In this document: positions 49,649-61,428 of the stretch, one piece after another
Numbering within the stretch: the first letter of the stretch is position 1
Layout: the number at the start of each line of letters is the position of its first letter
Source of the DNA: Colletotrichum lupini
Lineage: Eukaryota; Ascomycota; Sordariomycetes; Glomerellales; Glomerellaceae
Reading direction: 5' to 3'
DNA: 64,000 nt
Assembly (NCBI RefSeq): GCF_023278565.1
Contig: NC_064682.1
Span: forward strand, 4,588,001-4,652,000
Translations under genes and position numbers: made by a program
The notes under the pieces: model-generated
The model's input: the letters and a program-made list of their open reading frames with translations, nothing else
Told to the model about the DNA's origin: nothing
The model's database searches: none

Positions 49649-49832
49649 TACGTTGCGTTCCGGGATGACTATAAATCGAAACTAGCTAGATCTAACAGGC
49701 TGCCATAATGAAACGCCAAAGAGTGCCGAGACACGTTGTGGAACAAGATTTGCCAACGCGTGTTCCATGTAGATAACGAAGTTTCTTTTATTGATTAGTA
49801 TAGAGCCTAATTACTGTGTTGGCAGCAACTTT

Positions 49833-51453
49833 TCATGAAGACTTTTCAGCGATAGCTTTCCTCAGAGTGTCCATGAACTTCCATACATCCTGGAATGTGC
49901 AATACAGGGGCACCGGCGCGACACGGATAACTCCTGGCTTGCGTTTATCACAAACGATTCCTTCCTCAACGAAAGCTTCCACGACATGTTCGAGTAGGCC
50001 GTCCTTGAGCAGGACACTCAGCTGAGCACCTCTCTCGTGGGCATTCCTAGGCGTAAGAACCCTGAATGAAGGTTCGTCGGTATCATCTGCCAAGATGCCA
50101 TCAAGAAGATGCTCCGCGTACGCAGTAAGCACCAAAGACTTTGTTCGCAATTCAGCCATGGAGGTCTTGCTGAATACCGAGAGGGCACCCGATAGCGAGG
50201 CGAGATCGATGGCTGAGGGATTTGAAACTTGGAAACCACCAGCGCCAACGGTAGGGAGGAAGTTGTTGTCCATATTGAAGCGGACCGACTTGTCACCGCC
50301 GTACCAGCCCGTTAGTCTGTGGCGAAACTTGGGCTTCCCCTCGCTGGTGTCGACCTTTCCGTGTCTTTCGTGGACAAATGCGCCGGCCATTGACCCTGGT
50401 CCAGCATTCTGGTACTTGTATGTACACCAGGCCGCGAAGTCAACATTCCAGTCGTGAAGCCGTAACTCGACGTTTCCAGCAGCATGAGCCAAGTCCCAAC
50501 CGACAATAATGCCCTTAGACTGCGCATATTCGGTAATTCGAGGCATGTCGAAAAGTTGGCCACTGTAGTATTGTATACCGGGAAGTAAAATGAGGGCAGT
50601 CTCCTCCGCATGTTCATCAATGGTCTTCAGAATGAGATCAGTTGAGATGTAAAAGTTCTCATCGGGCTGGATCTGGACCATCGACTTGGACGGATCCAAT
50701 CCATGCCACTGAATCTGCGATTCGATCACATACTGTCTTTGTCAGCTCGGTATACGAATTGTATGTGATGACAGTCGACTCACGTGATCACTCGGAAATG
50801 GCCGCCATTCAAGGATAATTTTATGCTTCTTCTCTGTCGGTCGGTAGAAGCTGGCCATCAAAAAGTGCAGGTTTGCGGTCAAGGTATTCATCATAACAAC
50901 CTCTTCGGGGAGGGCACCGACAATGGCTGCGCTTTTCTTCGCCACGTCCTCAGCCATGTCTTGCCAGCAAACAAGGGGTGAGTTTTCGAGGTCCTGGAAG
51001 TGGCCATTCACCCCAATCGATGCCCAGGTCTCCAAATGAGCGTGAATGTAGTCCTTGACTGCTTTGGGTGGAACTCCCAGTGAGTTACCACAAAAGTAGA
51101 CTGATGGAGTCGCATCATCTTCGGACGACGAATGACTTCCATTGGTGCCATTGACCACATTTGTATTGCCGTTGAGAAGTTGATTGTCTTTTGGGGTAAT
51201 TAGTATTGGATCTGGGATGATTGCTGTGCCACAGATTTTGTGTCACTAATTTTTGGCAGGACCTACTAGGGAGAGTTCCGGTCAAAGACTTTTTTTTGAG
51301 AGAGCCTTTCGTCGGAATGATGAACTCATTGCGCAAATACGCGAGTTTGTCTTGCGCGTCGAGCTGCTGCGCAAACGAGATGGTGTTTGCATTAGCAGGA
51401 AACTTGGCCTGGCTCCCAGAACGAATCTGCTCGGCAAATGCGTTGAAATCCAT
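49833..51453 (-). CDS. bna5: Kynureninase
   Basis: Exons 51267-51453, 50784-51223 and 49833-50732 give 508 aa; introns are 43 and 51 bp, phases 1 and 0. PLP-enzyme landmarks: [44 protein letters not shown] across the second intron, [10 protein letters not shown] (D289 and H292 contact PLP), and [10 protein letters not shown] with the Schiff-base lysine K315. The C-terminal domain has [10 protein letters not shown], the substrate-site loop, and [11 protein letters not shown]. The enzyme cleaves kynurenine to anthranilate and alanine, or 3-hydroxykynurenine to 3-hydroxyanthranilate. An unusual Asn/Thr/Ser-rich insert (residues ~90-115, [19 protein letters not shown]) precedes the first conserved block. 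It is divergently paired with the indoleamine 2,3-dioxygenase gene. Confidence 0.95.
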
Positions 51454-51973
51454 CTTAGATCGTACGACAAATTATGTCAACTTTTCTGAATGATCCGGAT
51501 TCTCTCAGATATGGCACCATTCGAGGCAGAAGCAGGGCGTCTTGTTCGTCTTTGTACCTGTCCCCTCCTCATCTTACTCGAGATGGCGCATCGTCATTCC
51601 GAAAACTTCGCGAGCGGCCCCACCAACATCCGGTATCCGCTTCCGTCTCAGCCCTAGCGCTTCCGCATATAAGCGACGGGTTTCGGCTTGGTCCACTTAT
51701 ACCATCGGATGACAAGCGTGTCAGTGCAAGATGCATACGGAATACCGAGTAAGTACGGATACAGGTTGGCAAGCAACACGGAGACAGGGGACTTGAGACA
51801 TGCAGTTGAAGAGCTACTTCTTCATCTTACCACACCCTGACTCGCATCGAACTGTTTTCTGTTCCATGCACATTATAACTCAATCAATCTCTTCTAACCC
51901 CTTTCTCTCCACGTATCGACTTCATCATAGTACGGCTATTTCGTTGTGTTATCGACGTCTAAACTCCGTTAAT
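51454..51973. promoter_or_regulatory. Bidirectional promoter of kynureninase and indoleamine dioxygenase genes
   Basis: A 520-bp region between the two start codons. It holds a TATA-like CATATAAG near 51666 on the plus strand and several CGG/CCG triplets of the kind bound by Zn2Cys6 proteins, including CCG-N13-CGG near 51598-51616 and CGGAATACCG at 51738-51747. Site assignments are pattern matches only. Confidence 0.5.
51738..51747. promoter_or_regulatory. Candidate Zn2Cys6 site (CGG-N4-CCG)
   Basis: CGGAATACCG within the divergent promoter. A related CGGTATCCG lies about 110 bp to the left. Everted CGG half-sites of this kind can be bound by Zn2Cys6 dimers. Two such regulators flank the cluster, but binding is unproven. 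Confidence 0.25.
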
Positions 51974-53342
51974 ATGTCTCCTCACGCGCTTCCTATGTTC
52001 GCAGAACAGGCACAGACAGATGTCCTTGCTTTGATGAAGAAGTACGCCATCACACAGAACGGTTTCCTGCCGGCCGACGCACCTGTCAAGGTTCTTCCGG
52101 ATCCTTACTACTCACCATGGGAAACAATTGTCCATCATCTCCCGGAGCTTCTCAAAGCAGGCAAGCTGCGACGAGATGTCAAAGGTCTTCCTCTCTTATC
52201 GACGAACAAGCTACGCAGTCAATCTGAGTGGAGAAGAGCTTATGTGATTTTGATCTTTCTGGCGCATGCCTACATCTGGGGCGGAGAACAGGCAGAACAG
52301 GTTGGTACTCCGTCTGACTTTTCCAAGGGCTTTCTAACATCAGTTCAAGGTCCTGCCTCCAGCAATAGCTGTCCCTCTCTTACGCGTCTCCGAGCATCTC
52401 GAAGTTCCGCCTGTCGCGACCTACGCAGGCTTGAACTTGTGGAACTTCTTATCGACCACGAACGATTTCACTGATCTGGATTCTCTTGAGTCTCTACACA
52501 CTTTTACTGGCACAAAAGACGAAGCTTGGTTTTACTTAGTCTCAGTGGCCATGGAGGCCCAAGGCGCTCGAATTATGACCGACATGCTAAATGCTTTGGA
52601 GTCCATTAAGACAAGGCACTACGACACAATCACGCGGGCACTAGAAGCACTGTCTGGCAATATTCGACAGATCGGGGCTTTACTGGAACGGATGTATGAG
52701 AAATGTGACCCGATGGTATTCTTCTACGAGATTCGTCCATTTCTGGCCGGAAGTAAAAACATGGCAGCAGCAGGCCTACCCAAAGGTGTCTTTTACGACG
52801 AAGGCAACGGTCAGGGTAGTTGGCAACAACTTCGTGGGGGAAGCAACGGACAAAGCTCTCTGATCCAATTTCTCGACATTGTTCTGGGGGTTGAGCACAC
52901 ATCAGAGGGCAACAGCAACCCACATGCAAGCAAGACCAGCACCAGCCAAACACGAATGCCCGCTTTTCACGAGGAAGTCCGCACTTACATGCCAGGGCCA
53001 CACAAACGTTTCCTCGAACACGTTGCCCGCATGGGCAGCATCCGAGAGCTTGCAAAACTACCGGTTTCGACTGTCGAGCAGCAAGACTTCTGCAATGCAT
53101 ACCAAGCAGCAATTCGAACGATGACAGAGTTTCGGAACAAGCATTTGCAAATTGTTACCCGCTATATCGTGCTTCCTTCGAAGAAGATGCACAGTGGCGT
53201 GAAAGTAGACTTGGCAAGCGCATCTTCAGTGAAGGACGAGCAGCTCACGGGAACAGGCGGAACAGCATTGATGCCATTCCTGAAGCAAACAAGAGACGAG
53301 ACTCTGCAGGCGGGACAGTTAGAGAGAGCAGAGCGGAGATGA
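51974..53342 (+). CDS. bna2: Indoleamine 2,3-dioxygenase
   Basis: Exons 51974-52300 and 52350-53342 (49-bp intron, phase 0) give 439 aa. Conserved blocks: VLPPAIAVPLLRVSEHL, TYAGLNLWNF, MVFFYEIRPFLAG, GVFYDEGNG, GSSxSQ-like GGSNGQSSLIQ, and FRNKHLQIVTRYI with the proximal haem-ligand histidine H374 (equivalent to H346 of human IDO1), then GTGGTALMPFLKQ. The enzyme opens the indole ring of tryptophan to N-formylkynurenine, the first step of the kynurenine pathway. An in-frame upstream ATG at 51866 would add 36 residues rich in Ser, Thr, Arg and His with no acidic residue, resembling a mitochondrial presequence. The ATG at 51974 is preferred because homologues begin near there. Confidence 0.93.
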
Positions 53343-54493
53343 ACATTTGATGCGTCGATCTATGATATCCATAACAGTATAGCCATCGAAAAGGAGCGAA
53401 ATTACATAATTCAGTGCTAGACTAATGCAAGGGGATTGAAGAGTCAAACTTCCGCATGTAACCTCAATGCTCCATTCACATGAAGCCGGGTCCACAAATT
53501 GGGAAAGTTCCATCTGTATGACCGCTGTGGCCCCTTCTCAGGTGACGGGAGCGGAAGAGTGACTTCGGATCTCGGATCGCATCGCAGCTGAGCGAATAAA
53601 AAACACTAGCCATCGCAGCGGCGACGAATTTCCTGATGCTGACATGCATTTACTTCTGTTACTTCCGAAAATGTCGGTGGAAGTCTACTGTTCCCTAAAC
53701 GCGCTTCTTCGATTGGAATATTCAATCCAGGCTTGCATTTTGCTTTTATCTGATAATGGTAAGATGGGGGTAGAAATTGCCCAGCCTCGACCAGAACTTT
53801 CATTTGGCCATCATACCAAGCTGCCGCTTGCCGCAGTTTGATATCCCTCATGCCTTGGACTTCCCTAAACTCCACACTATAGGCGGAGTAATCGCAGTGA
53901 ACCATCGTAGGGGGAAAGTAGAGAGAATGGTTAGTTAAAGGATGTTTCACCAGGAATTACTAAACATGACTGTACGGAGGAGGGGGAATACTGCCAGTCT
54001 AACAGAATATTCCGAAAAGCGAGGTTTTCGACTAATTCGGAGCCAAGCAGTGAAGTGAAAACACTCTCCAGGCAGGCATGTACGTCATCGTATTACAAGT
54101 CACGCCTGATCCACTGCAGAGTGGTGATTAGGGTAGTTTTCAACTTTCTGTGTACGATGCCCTCCTAGGATCGGAAGTGTGATGACGAGGCACCAGGTCA
54201 AGTGAGTACACTAAGGCTCCTCCTGGACGTTAGAAGTGGCTCTGTGGTGGCTAGGAGCGGCTCCAACAAATCGTGCCTACACCGTGCATCCGTCAACGTG
54301 TATATGATCGGAAGTACTGTATCATGTGCCCTGGCAATGACAGATGTTTACCCAAGCACGGCTAGCGTCGAGCAAGTTCCGCCCTCGGAAACCTTCCACG
54401 TCGGCACTGACTGGTTTCCTCCCTCCGCGTCCCGATCTTCGCTCTTCCGCATGTCTGCCTGCACAATAGCGAAGTAATTACGGCTGTAACACT
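53343..54493. other. Intergenic region
   Basis: About 1.15 kb between the dioxygenase stop codon and regulator 2. A minus-strand open frame at 53606-53950 has no recognisable content. Confidence 0.5.
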
Positions 54494-57125
54494 ATGGAAG
54501 ATGTTTCAGGGCAAGAATCATCGCCACACGCGTATGTCCGCACAAGAGTCGCCAACGCTTGCGACAGCTGCAAGGCTCGCAAAGGTACAATTCCCATTTC
54601 GTCTCCGAATGTCTCTCACGAGCCAGTTTGCTATTGAATTTGAGCATTGTTGTGTCTACTACAGGTAGTCAGCTGAATGTGCGCGCTCCTGGCCCACAAA
54701 CAGTCTCAGCGCGCACTTGCATGCTGTGTTTCGTGAATTATTATCTGAATTCTGTTTTAACCATTCCGTGTAACAGTCAAATGCGATGGCAAGTTGCCAT
54801 GCAGCTACTGCTTGAGACGGCAACGTCCTTCCACGTGTCGATATTCTCCGCAACAGAGGCGAAGGGCTCCGGCGCCCCTTCTGAGAACGCCGTCTCCATC
54901 TGTGCACAATGGCCCAGATGTTCAGTCCGAGACCCGGCAATCAGTCACGTCACACGAGGCCCTCGCCGAAGAAGAGACAGAAGTCCCCCGAGAAGCACGT
55001 CTTTTGTGCGACGCCCAGGGGAAAATAAGTGCGTCCATCCCAAACAGATACATACCTAATTCCCCAACTGATGTGTTGTAATTATGTCATCAAGTCTTCA
55101 TTGGAGATTGTGCGCCGTTGTCATTCTTCCAAACTGTCCGGCAATTGGTGAACACACGCGTTGATCCGCAAGTCTTTGCGCACCAGACTGAAAATCCACC
55201 TTTTCGACCGCCGGTTCATCATTCCGGAAATGGCGAGCCCATTCTCCAACTTACGACAATATCGGGTGCCGTTCTAAGGTACCATGAAGTGGTGAGACCT
55301 CCTCCTTATTTGGCTACGGTGTGCTCAACTTTGATAACCAATCCTACGTAATCTCACAGACCAGTGGTCTAGTTGATCTGTTTGGACATGCGCAGCTCGT
55401 CAGCGAAATCAAGTCTTGGGCTCGTCAGAACCATAGACTACAAGACGCAGTATCCGCCACTCATTATCTCGTTCTTGCCATAGGCTACCAGTCTTGCGAG
55501 GAAGACCTTGCATCTTCCTACTTTGAATATGCGCGCAACATCGCCCTTGCAAATCTCAGCGGGAACATCAATGTCCCAACCATTCAGACGTTCATTCTAG
55601 TTACTGTCTATATGCTCGGTTCATGTCAGATGAATGGGGCATTCCTATTCTTCGGTATGTCACCAGGAGAACTATCAGTCATAACAGTACTTAGAGTGGT
55701 TCATACTCATCACAAGGCAAACTTGCAGGCATCGCAGTGAGAGCAGCTTACTCGATTGGGATCCACCGCACCGAGATCAACTCTCGATTTGGTGCGGATG
55801 TTCATAGACAGCGGTAGAAACCCCCTTCGTTACCCTGTCACTAACACAAACTGCTAATGCTCATACTTGGTAGGGATCGCCTGTGGAAGAGCCTGCGTGT
55901 CTTGGATCTCTTCTTAAGTACATCAATGGGCCGGCCACCTGCAACATCTGACGTGGATTGCACTGTACCCTACAGGGAGTTGGACGATAAGGGACAAGAA
56001 ATCTTCGATCTACTCAATGCCTCAGCGCAAATATTCTTGATCACTGAAGGCATCGTCGTAGAGGTCTACTCGAGAAGGAAGGTTTCATATCAATTGACCG
56101 AGGGTATCTCACGACAGCTACGAGACTGGTCAATTCGGTGGTTACAGAGGCTAAAGGACACTGTTTCCGACACTCGATCTGACCATGAAGGAAAAAAGGT
56201 GACAGGAGCATGCCAAGTCCTTTGTTCCTACTACTACGGTCAGTTTCCCTGGCGACTTTCCGTCCAGCACTACGATCCAAAGAGATGATACTGATGTTAT
56301 ACAGCGGTAATCTTGGTCTCACGACCTTTCCTAATGTATGAATTGCACAAGCGACTAGCCGACGGGGTTGCCGAGACACCAACGACAACTTCAGGTCTGA
56401 CTTCTGGCAAGTCGAAACTTGCTGATGCGTGTATCGATGCCGCAAGCTTCATGGTCGACATTTTAGTCGGCCTAGTCGAGAAAGGGGTTCTAATAGGGCA
56501 CATGCCTTTAGTCGTGTGAGTGATCATATCGATGCAGTGATTTCGAACCTGGCTTATTCATTTCTGTAGCTCTTGGTTATTTGCTTCATCTCTTATCTTG
56601 GGCGTGGGCCTCCTCGGATCCTTTGGCCGCATTTTGGAAAAGTACACGCGAAATTCTATATTGGTACTAGAACATTTTGCGAAAATCGATGCCCACGCCT
56701 CACAATACTCGCTCATTGCAAAGTCATTACTCAACGCTGCTCTTGAGTATTTGGAAAAGAAGGAACTCAGAGAGCGTATGCAGCGTACTGAAAGCTCGTC
56801 ACAGCTTTTCGGGCTTGTCCCGCGAGAAAGCACTGAAAGCATCCACAACATCCAAGCTTCAGCTACTGAGGCCAGTCCGAATACAAGCACGGATGGAAGC
56901 CTCCTGTCGAAGACAAATAACTCCGCCTCTGGCTTTTTTGGACTTGGTTCGCCATCTTTTGTGGACGTAGACGCGTCCCTCTTAAGCCTTTCATCCTCCT
57001 TACCCAGAACGCCGGATTTATCTATGCTTGATGGAAGAAACGAGATGGACCATGGGTTTGGGGATCTGAACTTGTTCCAGCTCCTCGACGGCGACGGACA
57101 CATTGATCTTGGACCTTATATCTAA
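54494..57125 (+). CDS. Zn2Cys6 transcription factor (regulator 2)
   Basis: Eight exons: 54494-54584, 54777-55028, 55095-55291, 55360-55654, 55729-55813, 55874-56238, 56305-56515 and 56570-57125; 683 aa with all phases consistent. An intron splits the zinc cluster (CDSCKARK | VKCDGKLPCSYCLRRQRPSTC). The middle-homology region includes FIGDCAPLSFFQTVRQLVNTR, FILVTVYMLGSCQMNGAFLFFGIAVRAA and RLWKSLRVLDLFLSTSMGRPPATS, which parallel the same blocks of regulator 1. The C-terminus is acidic (DHGFGDLNLFQLLDGDGHIDLGPYI), a likely activation segment. The first intron is long for this genome (192 bp). Position beside the kynurenine genes suggests it controls them; this is inference. Confidence 0.9.
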
Positions 57126-58348
57126 TAAAATTATCATTGGAAAGCTCTTCCGAATTTTACTTGAGATTTCGTGGGGCGTTGGAAATCTTGGCACAAAGGC
57201 TGGGGCCAAAAGAAGATATTGTTCAAAGGTTATTCTTTTCTATCGTTCTGGAGCGCTCTGATTCAACGTGACTCTTGACAGCCTGACTGCCGTCTCAAGA
57301 AGAAGGCAAGACAGTAATAAATCTAGTTGGCCCGATTGAAGACTTGCACATACGGACTAATATGACCCCGAAGAACTTACTCCTACTGGCTCGGCTTCTT
57401 CCAGCGGCTGATTTTGCCTCGCTCCACACCTCTACAATAGTATGGGATGGATACGGACACTCTATTTGGTATCAACGGCCAACAGGAGTCACATACATGT
57501 AAATGTAGAATATCCGTACGCTACCTTAAGCTAGCTTGCACATCCTAACTTAACGCACCACAATCTGAGGACACCATATGTTTCGCAAGCTACCTCCAAG
57601 TTCGAGTTGAGATGCATGATATCGGGATACCTTCACCTCATTGCACCAGACGTGTCTGAAATTGAATTCACTGTGTCACTAGGAGGAGCGACGTCTAGCA
57701 GCACGCTTTGATTCATAGAATTGTTAGCGCACACCGTGGAACAGTGCCATTGAAGTCGCTAGCTTTCTCTTGCTGCACGAGATACAGCGCAAAACTTTTC
57801 ACAGAGGCCTGGGTGGATTGCACGCTTGGTGGCTTGATTCACTTGATGGGTTACGAAAAGAGTCTCTTTAGGAATATCTCGCCTAACGGGGACGTGCTCC
57901 TCCTTCTGGATGGATCCCTTGACCAATGTTTGGCCTAGGCACAATTTGGTAGCGTTACGTAGTACTTGGTGGCAGCTTAGCTAGAGGGCTTCGACGCCTG
58001 ACAAATACGTGTTAACCACAGCTGCAGGGGCGCTACAGCCGAGCAAGCCGCTCGGTTCCGTTCCTAGGCATTGGCCTCGATTTAAACTTCGTCACCCTTT
58101 CCGACTGGCGTCCCACAACGAGAGTCTGCGCAACTTCCCACTCATGTTGATGCCACCGTCAGTTGTGCTGCAGTGTGATGGATGAGCGCATCGGCTTCTG
58201 AAAAACGTACCCAAAAAAGCGCTCACAACGGGACATCTCGCATGTCTTTCAATTCCTGGTCGGCCCCCAATCGCCCCCCCTGTACATATTACCCGTTCCC
58301 GCTATCGACAGAAAAGATTGAGCGAGACTCCTGGTGCACATTTCGCGT
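57126..58348. other. Intergenic region
   Basis: About 1.2 kb between regulator 2 and the third Zn2Cys6 gene. No gene is supported. Confidence 0.5.
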
Positions 58349-60109
58349 ATGTCGTCAGCTCACTCATTTCGCGAGATGTCGGCTCCTCCTCCGAATACCT
58401 CTTCTACAAAGCAGCCTCGGCCTCTAGCATGCATGCTATGCCAACGTCGAAAGGTCAAATGTGACCGGAAATACCCGTGCGCGAATTGTGTCAAGGTCTG
58501 TCTTGGGAAGTGTCAGCAACATATTGTAATGCTATGGATCTCTGTCTCCGAGGCTGAGGGGCTAGAGCTTCCGCATATCTATCGGACCACACATCTCTTT
58601 TGTTGTTATTGCTTCCTTGCTTGCTCTTGAACTTTTGCTGACCTCTATATTCTCCTACCTAGTCTAATACAACATGTAGTCCTAGCATTCCGGCACCAGT
58701 GCGAAAGCGTAGACGTCCTAATGCGGAGCTGCAAGCAAGGCTTGCTCGTTGTGAGGAGCTTTTGGCCCGATATGCAGCTGCAAGCAATGAGCCCCTGGAA
58801 GATAACGGCACAGTCGCTCCGCCACAGTCTTCCAGCATTCCCCAGTATGAGAACCACGAGGTCAACTGGAAACCCGCTGGCAAGCTTGTGACGGAAGGTG
58901 GTACTGTGCGTTTCATGGACAACTTCCTATGGGCCACCGTTTATGAAGAGGTACGACCTTTGGAATATCCATCGCCTGGCTGCGCTTCTTGCTAAGAAAG
59001 CAACACCTTTAGCTACGTGGGATGCGAAAACTTGTGGAACGCGAAGAGGATATCGCTGAGGCGGAACCGTCCGACTGGGACCCCGGAGCTTCAATGCCCG
59101 ATTACAGCGAATATCTTCTTGTCGGCGGCAACTTGCCGTCTGAGAAACCTCATGATCTTTACCCCAACGCCGGTCAGATTTTCGGCTTATGGCAAATATT
59201 TCTCGAGAGAGTGAATTCTCTTACGAAAATCATACACCCTCCCACCTTGCAGCAGTCCGTGGCAGAAGCTGCCGCTGGTCCAGGGACCTTGCCACACAAC
59301 ATTGACGCTCTTCTCTTCGCCGTATACAGCATGTCCATCGTCTCCATGACTGATGATGAGTGCCTCGCAATGCTAGGCTCCACATGCAAAGCTGCCTTTT
59401 GGCGGTTTTCATCCGGAGTACGAGCAAGTCTGCTCCAGGCGCAGTTTCTTAAATCTCACGATCTGACAACACTCCAGGCATTAGTTTTGCACATTGTATG
59501 GCTACTTCTTCCTGCTTGTTCCTGACTGTCTTGCTAACTGTGTCCAAGATGTCAATACAGGGCAGGTGCAACATTCATGGAGCTTGGGTTTTGAACGGTA
59601 TCTGTGTACGAATCGCCCAGAAAATGGGCCTCCACAGAGATGGGGAGCTTCTCGGCCTTCCACCTTTTGAAACTGAGATGAGGCGGCGGATTTGGTGGCA
59701 GATTTTCATGTTGGACTCCAAATTCTCCATGATATCAGGGCTGAGCCAATCACTGCTTCCTCGACCTAGCGACTGTAAACTTCCCAAAAACCTGAATGAC
59801 GCGGACTTACATGCGGGTGCAACGGAGCGATATCAGGATCGCGAAGGCCCGACAGACATGGTAATTCCACTCTTGGTGTATCAAGTTGGCTTTTGCATTC
59901 AGCAGCAACAAGACATCGAATCGTTAATGCTCTACAACGAATTGAGCACCCTGAGCTCAGGAAGAAGAAGCAAAGTTCAGTCGGCACAAATGAGCGCCTT
60001 TATCAAGAATCTCGAGAGTCGGCTCAATGCTGTGATCGATAAGAACTCCGATCCTACGGCTGGTCCTGTCCACGAGTTGGCCAGCCTTCTGAAGTCTCCA
60101 ATACTTTAA
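58349..60109 (+). CDS. Zn2Cys6 transcription factor (regulator 3), probably 3'-truncated
   Basis: Exons 58349-58495, 58663-58950, 59013-59495 and 59549-60109 give 492 aa. The zinc cluster is split by an intron (CMLCQRRKVKCDRKYPCANCVK | SNTTCSPS) and followed by RKRRRPNAELQARLARCEELL, a basic/coiled-coil linker. The middle-homology region contains NIDALLFAVYSMSIVSMTDDEC, VRIAQKMGLHRDGELLGLPPFETEMRRRIWWQIFMLDSKF and SGLSQSLLPRPSDCKLPKN. Family members usually run to 600-800 aa. Here the frame stops soon after the region, about 120 bp before the AT-rich block. The 3' part was probably lost to, or disrupted by, the neighbouring repeat; a naturally short form cannot be excluded. Confidence 0.82.
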
Positions 60110-60346
60110 AAAGTTCAGGAAACGAGTCGCCCTCCCCAGGAACAACTAGAATGGGGATCGGAGATCACGACACCTAAAGATAACCTATTCAAATGGTCTG
60201 TTGTTAATAGGTGTATAACACAGGGAAGAAGCTCACAGAGGCTAACTATTATTAGGGTCTAAAAAATAAATTACTAAAATCTACCTTTCTCTTAAGGTAT
60301 ATTACTAACGCTCTATATATACCTAGCGTATACGATTCTTAGGTTT

Positions 60347-60364
60347 TCGACTAGTTCTAGTCGA
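60347..60364. repeat. Perfect 18-bp palindrome
   Basis: TCGACTAG-TT-CTAGTCGA: two 8-bp arms around a TT spacer, near the left edge of the AT-rich block. It could be a repeat terminus or a hairpin remnant. Confidence 0.6.
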
Positions 60365-60845
60365 ACCGCGGGTTCTTATTAGTTATACGTTAAGGCTACA
60401 CGGACGTTTTTTACTTAGAAAAAAATATAATACTAAAAAACTAGTCGTTATATAAAAAAACTAGTTAACGCTCCTTATAAATTCGAATTAAATAACTTCT
60501 ATCCTCTAAAATCGGCGTATTATACTTTAACTACTTTTTTACTATAAAAACCGCTTTTTATAATTTTAATACTATCTTTTTAAAAAAAGTTTAGTATATT
60601 TTTTATTACTCTCTTTTAGCGTTATTCTTATTAATATATTCTTATTAAGTATATTTAGTTATTTCTTATCTAAATATCGTATACTTTTTTTATTTTATTA
60701 AAAGACTTATTACTAAGTAGTTCTATTTCTTTGGAATTTTTTTTTTATTTAGTATAAATATATTTTATATTACTCCCTTAATTATTCTTAATTAGTATAT
60801 TTTTTAAGTACTTAATATATACTTTTTAAATATAAAAACTAGTTA

Positions 60846-61428
60846 CTTATATAAAACTATTCCCCTATATAAAAACTAGTTACTTATATAAAATTGGTTT
60901 CTTATATAAAAACTACTCTCTTATATAAAAACTACTCTCTTATATAAAAATTAGTTACCTATATAAAACTAGTCGCTTATATAAAAACTAGTTTCTTATA
61001 TAAAAACTAGTTATTTATATAAAACTAGTCGCTTATATAAAAACTAGTCTCTTATATAGAAACTAGCTACTTATATAAAACTAGTTGCTTATATAAAAAC
61101 TAATCTCTTATATAAAAACTACTCTCTTATGTAAAAACTACTCTCTTATATAAAAACTACTCTCTTATATAAAAGCTAGTTACTTATATAAAACTAGTTA
61201 CTTATATAAAAACTAGTCTTTTATATAAAAACTAGTCTTTTATATAAAAACTAGTCTCTTATATAAAAACTGCTTTTTTATATAAAAACTACTCTTTTAT
61301 ATAAAAACTACTCTTTTATATAAAAACTACTCTCTTATATAACCCTAGTTATTTATATAAAACTAATTACTTATATAAAAACTAATTACTTATTTAAAAA
61401 CTAGTTATTTATATAAAGATCAGTTAGT
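60846..61428. repeat. 18-19-bp minisatellite, about 30 copies
   Basis: Tandem units of the form CTTATATAAAAACTAGTT, spaced 18 or 19 bp, with variants at the last few bases (AGTT, AGTC, ACTC, TTGG). The TATATAAAA core is nearly invariant, while the CTAGT part varies between units. Confidence 0.9.

Noticed and set aside
53606..53950. 114-codon minus-strand frame in the dioxygenase-regulator 2 gap
   Set aside because: No recognised family, no signal peptide and no flanking splice sites; too weak to list as a gene.
60250..60262. TTAGGG-like word at the start of the last AT-rich block
   Set aside because: It is a single occurrence without tandem repetition, so not a telomere.
60846..61428. CRISPR-like array
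   Set aside because: Units are contiguous with no unique spacers and the genome is eukaryotic; this is a minisatellite.
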